Source: Nemertoderma westbladi (Eukaryota; Xenacoelomorpha; Nemertodermatida; Nemertodermatidae). Taken from it: a stretch of 47,592 bases of DNA. The position numbers and the translations under genes were made by a program. The notes below the pieces were generated by a model that was given only the letters and a program-made list of their open reading frames with translations, was not told the origin of the DNA and ran no database searches. Location of the stretch: contig JAUCBJ010003358.1 in assembly GCA_032718475.1 (NCBI GenBank), forward strand, positions 1 through 47,592. The letters run 5' to 3'. Positions 1 through 10,233 of the stretch are shown here, one piece after another. Each line of letters starts with the position of its first letter. The first letter of the stretch is position 1.

Positions 1-756
1 TCCTTATTTCCTTTCTAGGCAGGTTGTCAGTCTGTCAGTGTGGTACTGCTACTGCATTATCTGAGTATTGGTATGTGCGGTAGGGTAGGGAGTCCTGCAA
101 TTGCATGAGTGAAGTCTGAATTGCGATATCGCGATTATTCAGCCATATCATGTACCAGTACCGTACCTTAATCTTATTAAACATGTTTTACAGTACAGTA
201 CCAGTACTGTTCTGTTACTGTGATACAGAGTTACCTGTACCGTCTTCAGTTCGTTGGCGCCACCCACCAATTGGCTCGGCAAAGGCAACCATGCAGCCAT
301 GGAAGTTTTGAAATTGTGCGGACTTAAGACAGACTGACATATTGTCAGGATGTACCAGCTGACCTTTATTCCATGTTCCGGTATCCACTACTGCACTAGG
401 AACCAAAACAGCCCAATACTGCAATACCCAGCAACCCTTTGGAATTTTACCGGTACTCAAACAACTCGCTATCAAGGCCACCGCCTCTGTCTGTTCTCAG
501 TATCGTTGGCGACCTCGACTTTCGGTATCGCTACTGCGCTAGCGCTACGGGCAAACTGGACTAACCGATGAGCGAGACCCGAGGATTGAAGATAGAAGAA
601 TGCATTGAATTTTTTGAGTAGTTTGACTGTGGACTTCTATGACATCGATGCCAAGCTGAAAGTTTGTGAAAAATGCGAAAGTTTTTTTTAAGTATAAGTT
701 TGGTTAAATTTTATCAAATTATTAATTTGAATTTCTTAAGTACCGGTTTTGGGATA
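1..756. other. Unannotated AT-rich start of window
   Basis: I see no supported gene here. The stretch contains many short GTACCGGTAC/CAGTAC-type words that recur through the window, and only short open frames without recognisable domains, such as 350-571. A low-complexity origin is likely for the CAGTACAGTACCAGTACTG stretch near 191-209. Confidence 0.5.
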
Positions 757-823
757 GAATTGCTCAATTTTAATCCGTATCTAATAACTGAGCCTCGTCC
801 TGCGCGATGGCCCCACGAACGTG
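757..823 (+). repeat. Dispersed repeat module, copy 1
   Basis: About 60 bp here closely match 24023-24083. Both copies carry CAATTTTAAT, then ATAACTGAGCCTCGT, then CTGCGCGA and GGCCCCACGAACGTGT. A shorter related piece in inverted orientation lies near 5729-5750 (TTCGTGGGGCATTCG). This looks like the end of an interspersed repeat family; the family is not recognised. It abuts the inverted-repeat element that starts at 825. Confidence 0.6.
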
Positions 824-824
824 T

Positions 825-1415
825 TACATTATGTCAACCAAACAGCGGTGAATTACTCGTAACGCTGCAATGACATGGAAACAACTTCAATTACCGTATT
901 CGAGAATGTATTATTTCCATTTCTAACGGGTACTGTAATCCATTATGGCGAAACGTCCAATGGTAGACACTTTAGAGAAAATAACCAAAGAAAATGGTGA
1001 CTGAACTTTTAAAACTAAAACTGAACTGAAAAATTAAAACTGAACGGACACAGACGGTGACTAAGTTTACTTCAGTCGACTATAGTTAAGATGGATTAAT
1101 GATTTATCACATCCATGCAAGAGATAACTTCCAATAAACTTTAATTAGATTTAAATGTATAATTAATACTGTGTACCTGTTAATAAATTTAACTTATATT
1201 CAATATAGTTAGTACATGAATAAAATGTATAAACGAGTATCCATAAAATGCTTTCTTCACATACCGAAAGCTGATAAGTTGACATAATGTAACAATATTA
1301 CATACGTCATTGCGTGCAAAGGTACTTTTCAGCGTTAAAGACCCTTGTTTATTTATGTCAACCTCCCTCGCTGCGCTCGCTCGGTACATAAATAAACTCA
1401 GGTCATAACGCTGCA
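825..1415 (-). mobile_element. Interspersed repeat, inverted copy A
   Basis: The reverse complement of this segment aligns with 4829-5401 along nearly its whole length. Shared blocks include ACATTATGTCAAC, GGTGAATTACTCGTAACGCTG, ATGGCGAAACGTCCA and TACATAAATAA. This copy has an extra block of roughly 180 bp at about 1008-1175 that the other lacks. The ends carry AACGCTGCA and TACATTATGTCAAC, and similar words also occur inside. No transposase gene is seen, so it is probably a non-autonomous element. The open frame on its minus strand (1189-1431) shows no known domain. Confidence 0.7.
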
Positions 1416-2224
1416 AATTGCTACTTTGCACACAATGATATAAATAGTTATAACATTAAACATGAAATATGTCATTTTATTTTTATCTTGAACATTATTT
1501 TCACGACGTTTAAAATTTTAGTTTCATTTAGTGAATGACAGGCTTACCAAGCTTCGGTGTTGCATGCTTATTGCATATGGATGAGCATAAACAGTACTCA
1601 TGTACTCCAAAAGGTATGTTGAGTTGGTTGAAGTTTGACGCAAACGAATGGACCTTAATATTGACCGACATATGTTATTATTGATTATTTTATTTCGCTA
1701 TATACGCAATGTTTGAAAACTGCCTTAGAATAGCTGAATCCTACTCGTCTATAAGGAGGCTCTATGTCATACAATACATTAAGACCAATTTTCTGCATTT
1801 TCTACACCAAAATCAAATGGCTTTCTACAAGAACTAACATTATTAAAAGCCTTGGTCGACTCGAAAAAGGGCGCTTTTCTACACGAGAAACAACAGCAAC
1901 CAGGCCCCATTTTACTCGACCAAATCAACTAAAGCCCTAGACTCGTCGTTTTAATATGAGTATTTATTTTGCGGATATGCCTCCTTGTGCAGTAATTATA
2001 TTTAGACTCTGGGCAGTACAGTAGCTATTGTGGGGCGAGCCACGAATTAAGAGAAGACTTAGCATAGGGGTGCCATTAACAAGTTGCCTGTCATCGTCGT
2101 CTAATTTTCCACAGCAACGCCTACCTTGTCCTTTTTGCCAGAAAATTTGATCTGGTATGACCTCCAGCATAGTGCCCACTGCATCGTATAGTCTCTTAAA
2201 AGTCATGTATCTTGTAACTTGTTT
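1416..2224. other. Intergenic stretch, no gene recognised
   Basis: AT-rich sequence. An 80-codon minus frame at 1964-2206 has no domain I can name. Near 2027-2046 there is a GGGCGAGCCACGAATTAAG word whose relative (GGAACGAGCCACGATTAG) appears near 5527, so part of this is probably repeat-derived. Confidence 0.4.
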
Positions 2225-2342
2225 TTAACCTTGTTTTTACTTAAATCTCTATTACTTATTTGCAGAGTGCTTTAATTGAAGCCTTTAAGCGCCTAGAACA
2301 AAATGTATAGGGAGCTATATAAATATTTTATTATTATTATTA
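2225..2342 (+). repeat. Probable retroposon 3' tail with (TTA)n
   Basis: The segment ends AGGGAGCTATATAAATATTT followed by a run of ATT triplets. A GCGC..TATAAAT.. module followed by (TTA)n is a common 3' end of SINEs and of L2/CR1-like LINEs in animals. No pol III boxes or open frame are seen upstream, so only the 3' end can be argued. The assignment is an inference from tail architecture. Confidence 0.4.
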
Positions 2343-2822
2343 GGAGCCCGCTCAAAGAGCTGGGATAGTTACTGTCAGAAAAAATTGTCAGTGAGGGAGG
2401 GATATATAGTCTATCCATATGGAATTGCAGTTTCGTACACTTCCTGCCTAGCTTTTTTTATAAAATTTTGCAAGTACATTGTTTTGATGGTTCGTAATCG
2501 CGTTACAAAATTTCAGATCGATTCTATGTTTGGTATTCGATATATTTCGTTTTTTTGATATTATTATTTCGAGAAATTAAATGTATATAGAAATTCATTG
2601 ACTGCTGTGACAAATGAATACATAGAGAGTTGGTTTAGGGGCATTATTAAGCGGGCTTGCCCATTTGAATGCAGCCCTATTAATTAATTAACGGCCCTGT
2701 GCTTATAATAATTCAATCAGCTGGCCTACCATTTATCATCAGCGAGTAATAGATATTCCTATAGAATTCACTGGGAAGAGATATTCAGCTGACCGGGTAA
2801 TACATTATAAACAGTTGATGTT
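2343..2822. other. Intergenic stretch, no gene recognised
   Basis: No supported gene. AGCCCGCT near 2345 and AGCGGGCT near 2655 are inverted to each other, about 310 bp apart, which is too short a match to call a MITE. Confidence 0.4.
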
Positions 2823-2825
2823 TGA

Positions 2826-4560
2826 TTACTGTCTGTGATAGTGTGCCTCAATGGTTGGAAGGCCCACTTTGAAAAGCTCCTCAATAATGACAGAGTATTG
2901 CCTGATAACTTTATCGAAGTAAAAGTGTCTGAGTCTGTACTCCCAGATATTCCCATTGGTGATATCTCCTTTGCAGAAGTGAAGGCTGCTGCAAAGTGCG
3001 TTAGGACCAATCGTGCCAGTGGAGTAGATGGTGTTCCCCCTGAGGTCTTTAAAATACCTGAGTGTTTAAAGCTCATCTATCCCATCATAGTAGACATGTA
3101 CCGTACAACAAGAGTCCCACAAGAAATGAAAACAAATAAGTTGGTGCCAGTTCCCAAGAAGGGCAGCCTAACACTCTATGGTTCTTTTCGGGGAATCTCA
3201 TTGATCTCGATTGCTGCAAAGCTATACAATAGAATTCTATTAAATCGCATCAGGGATCCCATTGAGAGACTACTCCGTGGAAATCAGAATGGGTTCCGTA
3301 AAGGTCGTGGGACCATGGAGCCAATTTTGGCACTTAGAAGGATAATTGAAGAGTTATCAAAAAAGAAAGACAGGCATCTGGCTGTTATCTTTGTTGACTT
3401 CTTCAAGGCCTTTGATTCAGTCTCTCGCTCACGTATGTTCAGCATACTTTCATTATATGGGATTCCTGATGAAATTATTGCAGCAATCAGATCAGATTAC
3501 GATGGTTCGACAACATTTGTGTCTACTGTTGACGGTGACACAGAACCATTTGAAGTGTTATGGGGCGTTCTCCAGGGAGACATACTTGCACCATTCTTGT
3601 TCATAATTGTTGTTGACTATGTTCTACGCATGTCCTTAGATCATCATAATGATGATGAGGTGATGATAACTCCACCTACTGGCTCCAGAAGTCGAGGAAA
3701 TCCTGCCAAGTACCTAACTGATCTAGACTTTGCTGATGACTTAGGAGTACTCTCAGAATCACTAGAGGGAGCCCAACGGCTCCTCAGCTCATTAGAACAT
3801 GCTGCTTCTAGTGTTGGTCTTTTTATTAACTCCAGAAAGACCAAAATTTTGACAGTTAACTTTGAAAGTCCTCAGCAAGTCTCTGATCGGATGAGCATAA
3901 GCTCAAAAGATGGTATGCTTGAGCATGTGGATGACTTCTGTTACCTGGGACCTTGGATCCGGAAATCAGGTGAGGACCTTCGAATACGTAAGGGAAAGGC
4001 ATGGGCAGCCTTGAATAGGCTTTCCAGGATTTGGAAGTCACCGAGAATTAATCGGAAACTTAAGGTCCGGTTATTTAGAGCAGCAGTAGTTCCAGTACTC
4101 CTCTATGGGAGTCCATGCTGGGCTCTAACTGCTGAGGACACCAAATCTCTGGATGGCACATTCACAAGAATGCTACGCCGGGTACATTGTGTCAAGTACA
4201 ATGCACACATCTCCAACCAGACACTATATAACATTGGAGGTGTCTCATTGGTTACCCCAAGCTTGACACTAGAACAAAATCGCCTCCGCTTTGCAGGAAA
4301 TTGCTTTCGCCGTGAGGACCAGCCAGTGCATAATCTTGTACATTGGCAGCCTCATGGAGTGAATAAGCATGGTGGACAGCCCATGACTTTCTTGAGACGC
4401 ATCTTAAAGGACACTGGCCTTGAAGATGCGGATGATCTAGCAAATGTCATGGGTGATGAGTTGTGGCAGTGCAATTTTGTCGATAAGCCAGCACAGCATT
4501 CTTAAAAATGCAGCTGCAATGCAGCATGCCGATCCTAGTAGTAGTAGTAGTAGTAGTGAT
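2826..4560 (+). mobile_element. 5'-truncated non-LTR retrotransposon, copy 1
   Basis: This insertion contains the RT and C-terminal part of a non-LTR element (2835-4505) followed by a short 3' UTR and a (TAG)n tail near 4533-4552. No apurinic endonuclease domain is visible upstream, so the copy is 5'-truncated, as is usual when target-primed reverse transcription stops early. Two more copies of the same family are present on the minus strand (9405-10092 and 42922-43207), and all three end in the same triplet tail. Short tandem-repeat tails are typical of RTE-like elements, but I cannot fix the clade. Target-site duplications are not obvious. Confidence 0.9.
2835..4505 (+). CDS. Non-LTR reverse transcriptase, N-terminally truncated
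   Basis: A 556-residue open frame copying RNA into DNA during target-primed retrotransposition. Visible RT landmarks are QNGFRKGRGT (about 151-160), the motif A aspartate in VIFVDFFKAFDSV (D188), GVLQGD (244-249) and the catalytic FADD (299-302). After the RT come the RLSRIWKS...LYGS..W and FTRMLRRV segments usual in the C-terminal region of RTE/CR1/L2-like proteins. The reading frame begins just after a stop at 2823-2825 with a GTG, not an ATG, so the true start is lost with the missing 5' part and endonuclease. Catalytic residues are intact and there is no internal stop, so this copy is fairly young. It is 5'-truncated and probably immobile on its own. Confidence 0.9.
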   Translation: MIVCLNGWKAHFEKLLNNDRVLPDNFIEVKVSESVLPDIPIGDISFAEVKAAAKCVRTNRASGVDGVPPEVFKIPECLKLIYPIIVDMYRTTRVPQEMKTNKLVPVPKKGSLTLYGSFRGISLISIAAKLYNRILLNRIRDPIERLLRGNQNGFRKGRGTMEPILALRRIIEELSKKKDRHLAVIFVDFFKAFDSVSRSRMFSILSLYGIPDEIIAAIRSDYDGSTTFVSTVDGDTEPFEVLWGVLQGDILAPFLFIIVVDYVLRMSLDHHNDDEVMITPPTGSRSRGNPAKYLTDLDFADDLGVLSESLEGAQRLLSSLEHAASSVGLFINSRKTKILTVNFESPQQVSDRMSISSKDGMLEHVDDFCYLGPWIRKSGEDLRIRKGKAWAALNRLSRIWKSPRINRKLKVRLFRAAVVPVLLYGSPCWALTAEDTKSLDGTFTRMLRRVHCVKYNAHISNQTLYNIGGVSLVTPSLTLEQNRLRFAGNCFRREDQPVHNLVHWQPHGVNKHGGQPMTFLRRILKDTGLEDADDLANVMGDELWQCNFVDKPAQHS

Positions 4561-4639
4561 AGTGTGAGTGAGTGAGTAAACACAACCTTACTAAAACTTG
4601 GCAAGTAAAATACTTCTTTGTAGTTTGGGTGTATCTGGC

Positions 4640-4780
4640 GCAGTGGCGGTACGGCTAATGTCGCGTTACGGAAAGTCGCGTTACGGCTAATTTTCTGAGT
4701 AGCCGTAACGCGACTTTGAAAGTCGCGGTACGGCTACTTAATAAGTCTCGTTACGGCTAATTGTCGCGTTACGGCTAATC
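4640..4780. repeat. GCGTTACGGCTAA repeat cluster with 18 bp hairpin
   Basis: Seven direct or inverted variants of TCGCGTTACGGCTAA lie within 140 bp. At 4672-4717 two of them form a perfect 18 bp inverted repeat (AAAGTCGCGTTACGGCTA and its complement) around a 10 nt loop. The cluster is GC-rich in an AT-rich neighbourhood. Function is unknown; it could be a fragment of a foldback element or a protein-binding array. Confidence 0.8.
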
Positions 4781-4828
4781 TATTGTCTTGCTTTTACATA
4801 GGGAATCATAGGGGGAATCATAGCACTA

Positions 4829-5401
4829 TGCAGCGTTATGACCCGAGGTTATTTATGTACCGAGCGAGCGCAACGAGGGAGGTTTACATCAATAAACAAG
4901 GGTCTTTAACGCTGAAAAAGTGACCTTTGCAAGCAATGATGTATGTAATTTTGATACATTATGTCAACTTATCAGCGTTCGGTATGTGAAGAAAGGATTT
5001 TATGGATACTCATAAGGATTTTATGGATGCTCATTTATACATTTTAATCATGTACTATTTCGAATATAAGTGAACTTTATTAACCATGTAGCCATTTTCT
5101 TTGGTCATTTTAGTGTCTTCTAGTGGACGTTTCGCCATAATGGATTTTAAAGTACACGTTAAACAATTATTTACATTCAGTTGTAGCTAGTCCCGTCACT
5201 GCAAACTGGATAATAAAGCAGCACTCATTAACATAAATGGAAATAATACATTCTGGAATACGGTAATTGAAGTTGTTTCCATGTCATTGATTACTTTGCA
5301 GCGTTCCGTCCTATAGGCCACAACGCTGCAAAGTACAGTAGTATTGTACTTTGCAGCGTTACGAGTAATTCACCAGAACGCTGTTAAGTTGACATAATGT
5401 A
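4829..5401 (+). mobile_element. Interspersed repeat, inverted copy B
   Basis: This is homologous to the reverse complement of 825-1415. Relative to copy A it lacks the roughly 180 bp internal block, but gains a segment near 5300-5345 containing a 16 bp perfect hairpin (5322-5337 with 5345-5360, 7 nt loop, stem AACGCTGCAAAGTACA). With copy A it flanks the non-LTR insertion in opposite orientation. No coding capacity is recognised; it is probably a non-autonomous transposon. Confidence 0.7.
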
Positions 5402-6090
5402 GCAAAAGTTAATGTTTTGTTAAACTGAATGGTCATGCGTATTAAATAACCCAACAACAAAAGTTGTTAGATGGAGCTATATTAAATAAATTATTAAATT
5501 GGAACTGTATTAAATTAATATACTGTGGAACGAGCCACGATTAGTGAGCGAATCTACTAGTGAACAATTTCAATTAGTATTAGGGCCTAATATCATGTCC
5601 GTCTGTTTGTCTGTCCGTCTATCTGTAATGGAAAATTCAACCATTTTGAAGCCTTTACTCAATTTTAACCAAATTTGAATGAACCTACTAGAGGAAAAGT
5701 TCCAATATTTTGCAAATTTTCGTGGGGCATTCGTGCTGCACGAATCAAGTACTCGGGTTACCCGTTCTCGAGTAAGCAGCCGCTCGTGCTGCGCGACGCG
5801 AACGTAAGTTTATTTATATACTGCGAGACGTTCGTATAGGCTGTAGTCCTGAAGTGCTATAGTGGAACCACAAACATCCACATCCACACACACACATACA
5901 TACTAATAAAGGTGTCGCGATGTCGGGTTATAATTCTACTCCAGCTCTCCGAAATGTTGATCCAATCGACGGTAAACAAACTGAACATATACAAAAAAAC
6001 CCGTACCAATTTCAGGGTCTTCATAACTCGGTGAAAAGGGCTCCTTACCGCAACGCTTGCGTTGCGTTTCTAGTTATTATGTAGTATTTT
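5402..6090. other. Repeat-derived stretch with a short open frame
   Basis: The stretch contains TGTCCGTCTGTTTGTCTG, GTGGGGCATTCGTGCTGC and, at the end, GCAACGCTTGCGTTGC, a palindrome with 7 bp arms. An ATG at 5920 opens a 54-codon frame ending at the TAG at 6082-6084, but its last part runs through the palindromic repeat, so coding is doubtful. A (CA)n-like tract lies near 5879-5900. I infer a dispersed repeat rather than a gene. Confidence 0.35.
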
Positions 6091-6104
6091 ATAAGCAATC
6101 ATAC

Positions 6105-6760
6105 CTCATTAGCAGCCCTATCCACTTTTGTCAGTTTAAGTTGTGCATCTGCTAGCGTCTTAGAGAGCATGACATTGCCATCTGCAATGTTGGTGTCTGT
6201 GACCTCATTGCGAAATTGAATACAATTTTAAATAGTAATGGAGCCAATGTGCCACCTTGCAGTGCAGTACGCCAGCCAGGATTGAGAAGTACGCAGTTTC
6301 ACTATCTGATGAGCAGATAGGGGGGGGGGGGGGGGGGGGGGGGGACTGGACGCAAAAAAAAAAATTTCCATAAGCTCTTATTCAAATTCATAAATGTCTG
6401 AACTACAAGAAGCTCTTTGACTTAATTCCTTCAATCAGTCTCCATAGTGCAAGTATCTGAGCTATTGTTGATCTATTTGGTCGAAATCCGTTTTGGCTCT
6501 TACGCAGCAGTTTCTCTATGTGAGGCCAAATTCTATATAGAATTATTTTGTTCTTTGTTATATTTGGCAGCTAACACAAGCAGACAGATAAATCCCACGA
6601 TAGTTTGTTGGTATACCGAAGTCTCCTTTCTTGGGGAGGGGCTTTTTTCCCTTTTCAACATTCGGTTGCAAACATCCAATAATGGTCGGATCATCACTCC
6701 TGTTTTTCATACCTCTCTCTGCAGGGATTTCATTTAATCCACTCGCTTTATTGGATGAAT
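6105..6760 (-). pseudogene. Decayed non-LTR reverse transcriptase fragment
   Basis: Read on the minus strand with frame changes, the RT signposts appear in order. NKASGLNEIP lies near 6757-6728, then a degraded NYRGIS-like region, then QNGFRPNRST and QILALWRLIEG near 6500-6420, ILAGVL near 6270, and LADAQLKLTKVDRAANEV near 6165-6108. Several stops and shifts separate them, and a 25-base G tract (6320-6344) interrupts the RT. The sequence differs from the family at 2835-4505 (QNGFRPNRST versus QNGFRKGRGT), so it is an older and distinct element. It lies 3' of the GPCR exons on the same strand, possibly in a later intron of that gene. Confidence 0.75.
6320..6344 (+). repeat. Poly(G) tract, 25 G
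   Basis: An uninterrupted run of 25 G followed by ACTGGACGC and a run of A. It sits inside the decayed RT. Like the other long homopolymer tracts in this window it has G on the plus strand. Confidence 0.95.
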
Positions 6761-6932
6761 ATGCTTTAAATGCTTATCTGGAGTTCGGCAGGTGTAAACT
6801 GTAAAAAGTACCCTGTGATGGAGAAAGGTTCAATTTTGCGCCACTTATATCAATGTGTGCAGGTAACTTTGAAGATAAAGCCAATTCTAGAATATAAATA
6901 ACAAGGTATTAGTAGTATAAAATTAAACTCAC

Positions 6933-7023
6933 CCCAAGGGCTTGCAAATCGCAATGAATCTTTCAACACACATGGCAACCGAAGTCAAAGTAATAGTTAC
7001 TGGCGAGAAGACACTGAACAAAG
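6933..7023 (-). CDS. Class A GPCR, exon encoding TM3 and the ERF motif
   Basis: A 91 bp exon encoding TM3 of a rhodopsin-family G-protein-coupled receptor, a plasma-membrane signalling protein. On the minus strand an acceptor with a T-rich tract and CAG (7026-7024) precedes the exon, and GTGAGT (6932-6927) follows it. Translated in the phase set by the previous exon, it ends with SVAMCVERFIAICKPL, the pattern of TM3 plus the DRY box region, here ERF in place of DRY. The arginine that contacts the G protein is kept. Later exons (TM4-TM7) are not recognised in the window; the RT fossil lies immediately downstream. Confidence 0.8.
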
Positions 7024-7631
7024 CTGAAAAAATGAACAAAAATTACAATTACAATAAGATCGTCAGAAACAATATCAAAAAAGGAATAAAGCAATAAATC
7101 CTCGTATAACTCACTACTTGAGTTTTTAATATTACTGCCACCGTAACTCATTCAATAAAACAATAATATTGACACTAAACAATCTCTGTAATTTAAAATA
7201 ATTATGTTGTGGATGAGGAATATCATTTTGGATATGTCAACATATAATCTATGAGGTTCTGTATTTTTTTATGGATCTAATTGTCAAAGGACACCCGACA
7301 CCATATCCTTATATTTATAGCTATTCAGTAATGTTATCTCCAAAATGAAAAGGTTGCTCACTTTATTTGTTATATATACTCTATTTTCTATTTTTTTTAT
7401 TACAATTTTTCTATTTTCATGCATTTACTTTGGCAACCTCTGTTATCATGGTCATTGTCAATCTTGTCAATCATGGTTATACTCGGTCAATCATTGGTCA
7501 AATATGTGCAAATAGAATGAAGTGCTTGAATACAAATTAGCGGAACATAAACTTGAAATAAGCTCTGGGGCAGAAATATAGAAATAATAAGCTCTGGCAG
7601 GGAAATAAAATGCCAAATAGTTGTTACTTAC
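7024..7631 (-). other. GPCR intron with consensus GT-AG ends
   Basis: On the minus strand the intron starts GTAAGT (7631-7626) and ends with a T-rich tract and CAG (7026-7024), for a length of 608 bp. The split codon (G from exon 1, CT from exon 2) restores an in-frame alanine in the CKC-V-A-L-F context expected for TM3. The inside is AT-rich with no other feature seen. Confidence 0.8.
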
Positions 7632-7983
7632 CAACACATTTACAAAGTACCCATCCAACATGTGATCCTTTATAAAGCCAAACCCTTGGGTTAAGTTGAA
7701 AGGAAAGGAACCCCGGTTTCTCCAAACAAGATGCGAACAAACAAACCACGCTTAGATTAACTAGAAAAGTATTGGTTAGAGTTCGCATGTTCTTATTGGT
7801 AACTACGACGAGCACTATTCCAAGGTTACCAAAAAATGAGAATATCGTTATGACAACAAAAGCCACGAGTTGTATTATACGACTTGTATCTACGGATGCT
7901 ACTTTTTTGCATTGTTCTATAACCGTAGCATTAGAGATGGCTGTAGCAGCAATCGAATACGTCGTGTTAGCATTAGCATTCAT
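7632..7983 (-). CDS. Class A GPCR, first coding exon (N-terminus, TM1, EL1)
   Basis: This exon encodes the receptor N-terminus through the start of TM3. With the ATG at 7983 the N-terminus carries N-glycosylation sequons (NTT, NAT). Next come TM1 with the conserved GN pair (FFGNLGIVLVVVT), intracellular loop NKNMRTLTNTFLVNLSV leading into TM2, and GWVLCKCV with the cysteine expected at the top of TM3 (disulfide to EL2). In-frame ATGs at 8007, 8013 and 8124 are alternatives; 7983 gives the most typical short extracellular tail. TM2 is odd: after NLSV the usual AD-L with the sodium-site aspartate is replaced by VCLFASCLEKPGF, and the loop is about six residues longer than normal. It may be a divergent receptor or a decaying gene. 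Peptide or amine receptor type cannot be told. Confidence 0.75.
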
Positions 7984-8124
7984 GCTATAAACTGTTGATG
8001 CTAGCATTTCCATATCGATTATAAACAACTTGCATATTGTTCCATTATTATCAATGTGAAATCCTACTGAAACTATTATTACAAAGGTACTGTTCGGTAA
8101 ATAACTATATATTATATATAACAA

Positions 8125-9357
8125 AATCTATATTATTCTATCTACTATATTATATAATATAAATCTATTATATTATTCATTAAAAAATATAATTTTTATC
8201 ACCTTAATATATATTATTGATCATAAAAAGAAACACGTGTTCGTGTTATTAAATTTCTGTACTGAAAACCGAACTGAACTAGCTATCGTGGGATGTCTAA
8301 AAAAGAACGGAAGTCAATAAAATAAGGTTAAAAAGTCGGACATACTTTTTTCATCTTGTTCTTATAGATTACTAATTTCAATATCTTGCAGGTGAAGACT
8401 TCAGGTCAAGAAGATATCTTGCAGGTGCCCACTTTTAAATGTGCCAATAATGTTATGCCAATTTCCAAATTAAATATTTTTACCAACTCGATCTCAATCA
8501 GATCAGGTGGAATGTGAAATCGAAAATCAATTTTGTATCCAACTGAGACGAAACATAAGTGAAGAAATATTAAATGGTTTCGTTGAATAGAAGCAACTAG
8601 CGCTATTCGTGCTGCTGTGAGTTGATGAAATATACATAACTGCACTTGATACTTGGAACACTAATTATAGTGTCACTCCATCACAGTAGATGCGAAAATT
8701 TCATGTTGATTTGGTTTACAGTTCTATCACAGCCTAAATAGGGAGTTGATTTACACCAAACATTAATTCCAGATGAGACAAAGTCTAACAATTACAGTGT
8801 AGACACAGTATTCATTTCATAGGACGCCCAGCCCACTCTATGCCTAAACAAACACAGCCAGATGAAGAACAGAACAGTGAAATGGTAGTAGTCTGTGTAT
8901 AGAAAATATTACGTTTTTATCGTGTAATGTTTTCTAACTGATCCTAAAAAATACACAATTAACACGAAAAAATAATATTATATTATCTTCTGGTATGAAT
9001 TGATACAAGTCCTTTTAGTAAATAAACTCAAAATAAATTTATGGGATGATTGGTAAGTGTTTAATACGACTCAACTGTTTTTAATTCTTTTAAATCCTTT
9101 CCTTAATCTTTTAATAACCTGTTTTGAGATGTAATAATCTCACTAACAATTCGCGTTAAAATCTCACTTGGAGAAACTCCAACCAATCAAACAGTTACGT
9201 TGGTGTTGTTCGCACCAAGGTGCTGGTCTATCACCACCAGTCGTGTCAAGATAGACCCATTTCCATGACCATTTCCAGGCTTACAATAATTTCTCAATTG
9301 TAACGAGATCAGTTGTATAACATTCGCCATTGCTCTAACTGCCCTATACTTGGTCGG
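8125..9357. other. Intergenic stretch upstream of the GPCR
   Basis: AT-rich, with runs of TATAT/ATATA near 8100-8220. No supported gene. It may contain the GPCR promoter or 5' UTR exons, but no element stands out. Confidence 0.4.
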
Positions 9358-9404
9358 GGTAAACGCTACGCCTACACCTATACATACATGTACCCTACAA
9401 CTAC

Positions 9405-10092
9405 TACTACTAGGATCGGCATGCTGCATTGCATCTGCATTTTTAAGAATGCTGTGCCGGCTTGTTGCGCCGCCACAACTCCCTATCACCCATGACAATT
9501 GCTAGATCATCCGCATTTTCAAGGCCAGTGTCCTTTAAGATGCGTCTCAAGAAAGTCATGGGATGTCCACCATGCTAATTCACTCCATGAGGCTGCCAAA
9601 GTTCAAGATTATGCACTGGCTTGTCCTCACGGCGAAAGCAAAGTCCTGCAAAGCAGAGGCGGCTTTGTTCTAGTGTCAAGCTTAGGGGAACCAATGAGAC
9701 ACCTCCAATGTTATATAGTGTCAGGTTGGAGATGTGTGCATTGTACTTGACACAGTGAACCCGGCGTAGCATTCTTGTGAATGTGCGATCCAGAGATTTG
9801 GTGTCCTCAGATGTTAGAGCACAGTATGGACTCTCATAGAGGAGTACTGGAACTACTGCTGCTCTAAATAATCGGACCTTAAATTTCCGATTAATTCTAT
9901 GTGACTTCCATATCCTGGAAAGCCTATTCAAGGCTGCCCATGCCTTCCCCTTACGTATTATTTACATGATCCCACGTAACAGGCTCATGCTCAAGTAACA
10001 TGCTCAAGCATACCATCCTTTGAGCTTATGCTTCCGCCGGTCAGAGACTTGCTGAGGACTTTCAAAGTTAACTGTCAAAATTTTGGTCATGT
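9405..10092 (-). pseudogene. Non-LTR retrotransposon fragment, copy 2
   Basis: The minus strand matches the 3' part of the element at 2835-4505, from about its residue 335 (ILTVNFESPQQVSDR) to the end (AQHS), followed by the (TAG)n tail near 9403-9416. A frame from 9931 to 9575 preserves the RLSRIWKS...FTRMLRRVHCV region. Upstream and downstream parts are broken by indels, including a rearranged segment near 9950-10010. The copy is 5'-truncated beyond the RT active site and has more substitutions than copy 1, so it is older and inactive. Confidence 0.9.
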
Positions 10093-10233
10093 ACCGTAAG
10101 CCGGGCCTAAACATCTGACTGTTGATTATCAAGCTGTTCATTCTCAAGTAAATTGGGTTTTCTACAATATACCTATAACTCTCGTTTATTGTTTTGATTC
10201 CTGTCAACCAGGCCTTCTTGACTAACCTGTAGA

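Noticed and set aside
940-966. GGCGAAACGTCC, and its partner near 5118-5140, as a second hammerhead 3' half
   Set aside because: It looks like the CGAAAC end of a hammerhead, but no CTGATGA lies within range upstream on the right strand.
2344-2662. AGCCCGCT...AGCGGGCT as terminal inverted repeats of a MITE
   Set aside because: Only 8 bp match and no target duplication; expected by chance at this scale.
5920-6084. 54-codon open frame starting at ATG 5920 as a small gene
   Set aside because: Its 3' part lies in a palindromic dispersed repeat and no domain or splice signal supports it.
6303-6320. CTATCTGATGAGCAGATAG as a hammerhead core
   Set aside because: CTGATGAG is present but no GAAA and no stem III or cleavage site follow; the sequence enters a poly-G run.
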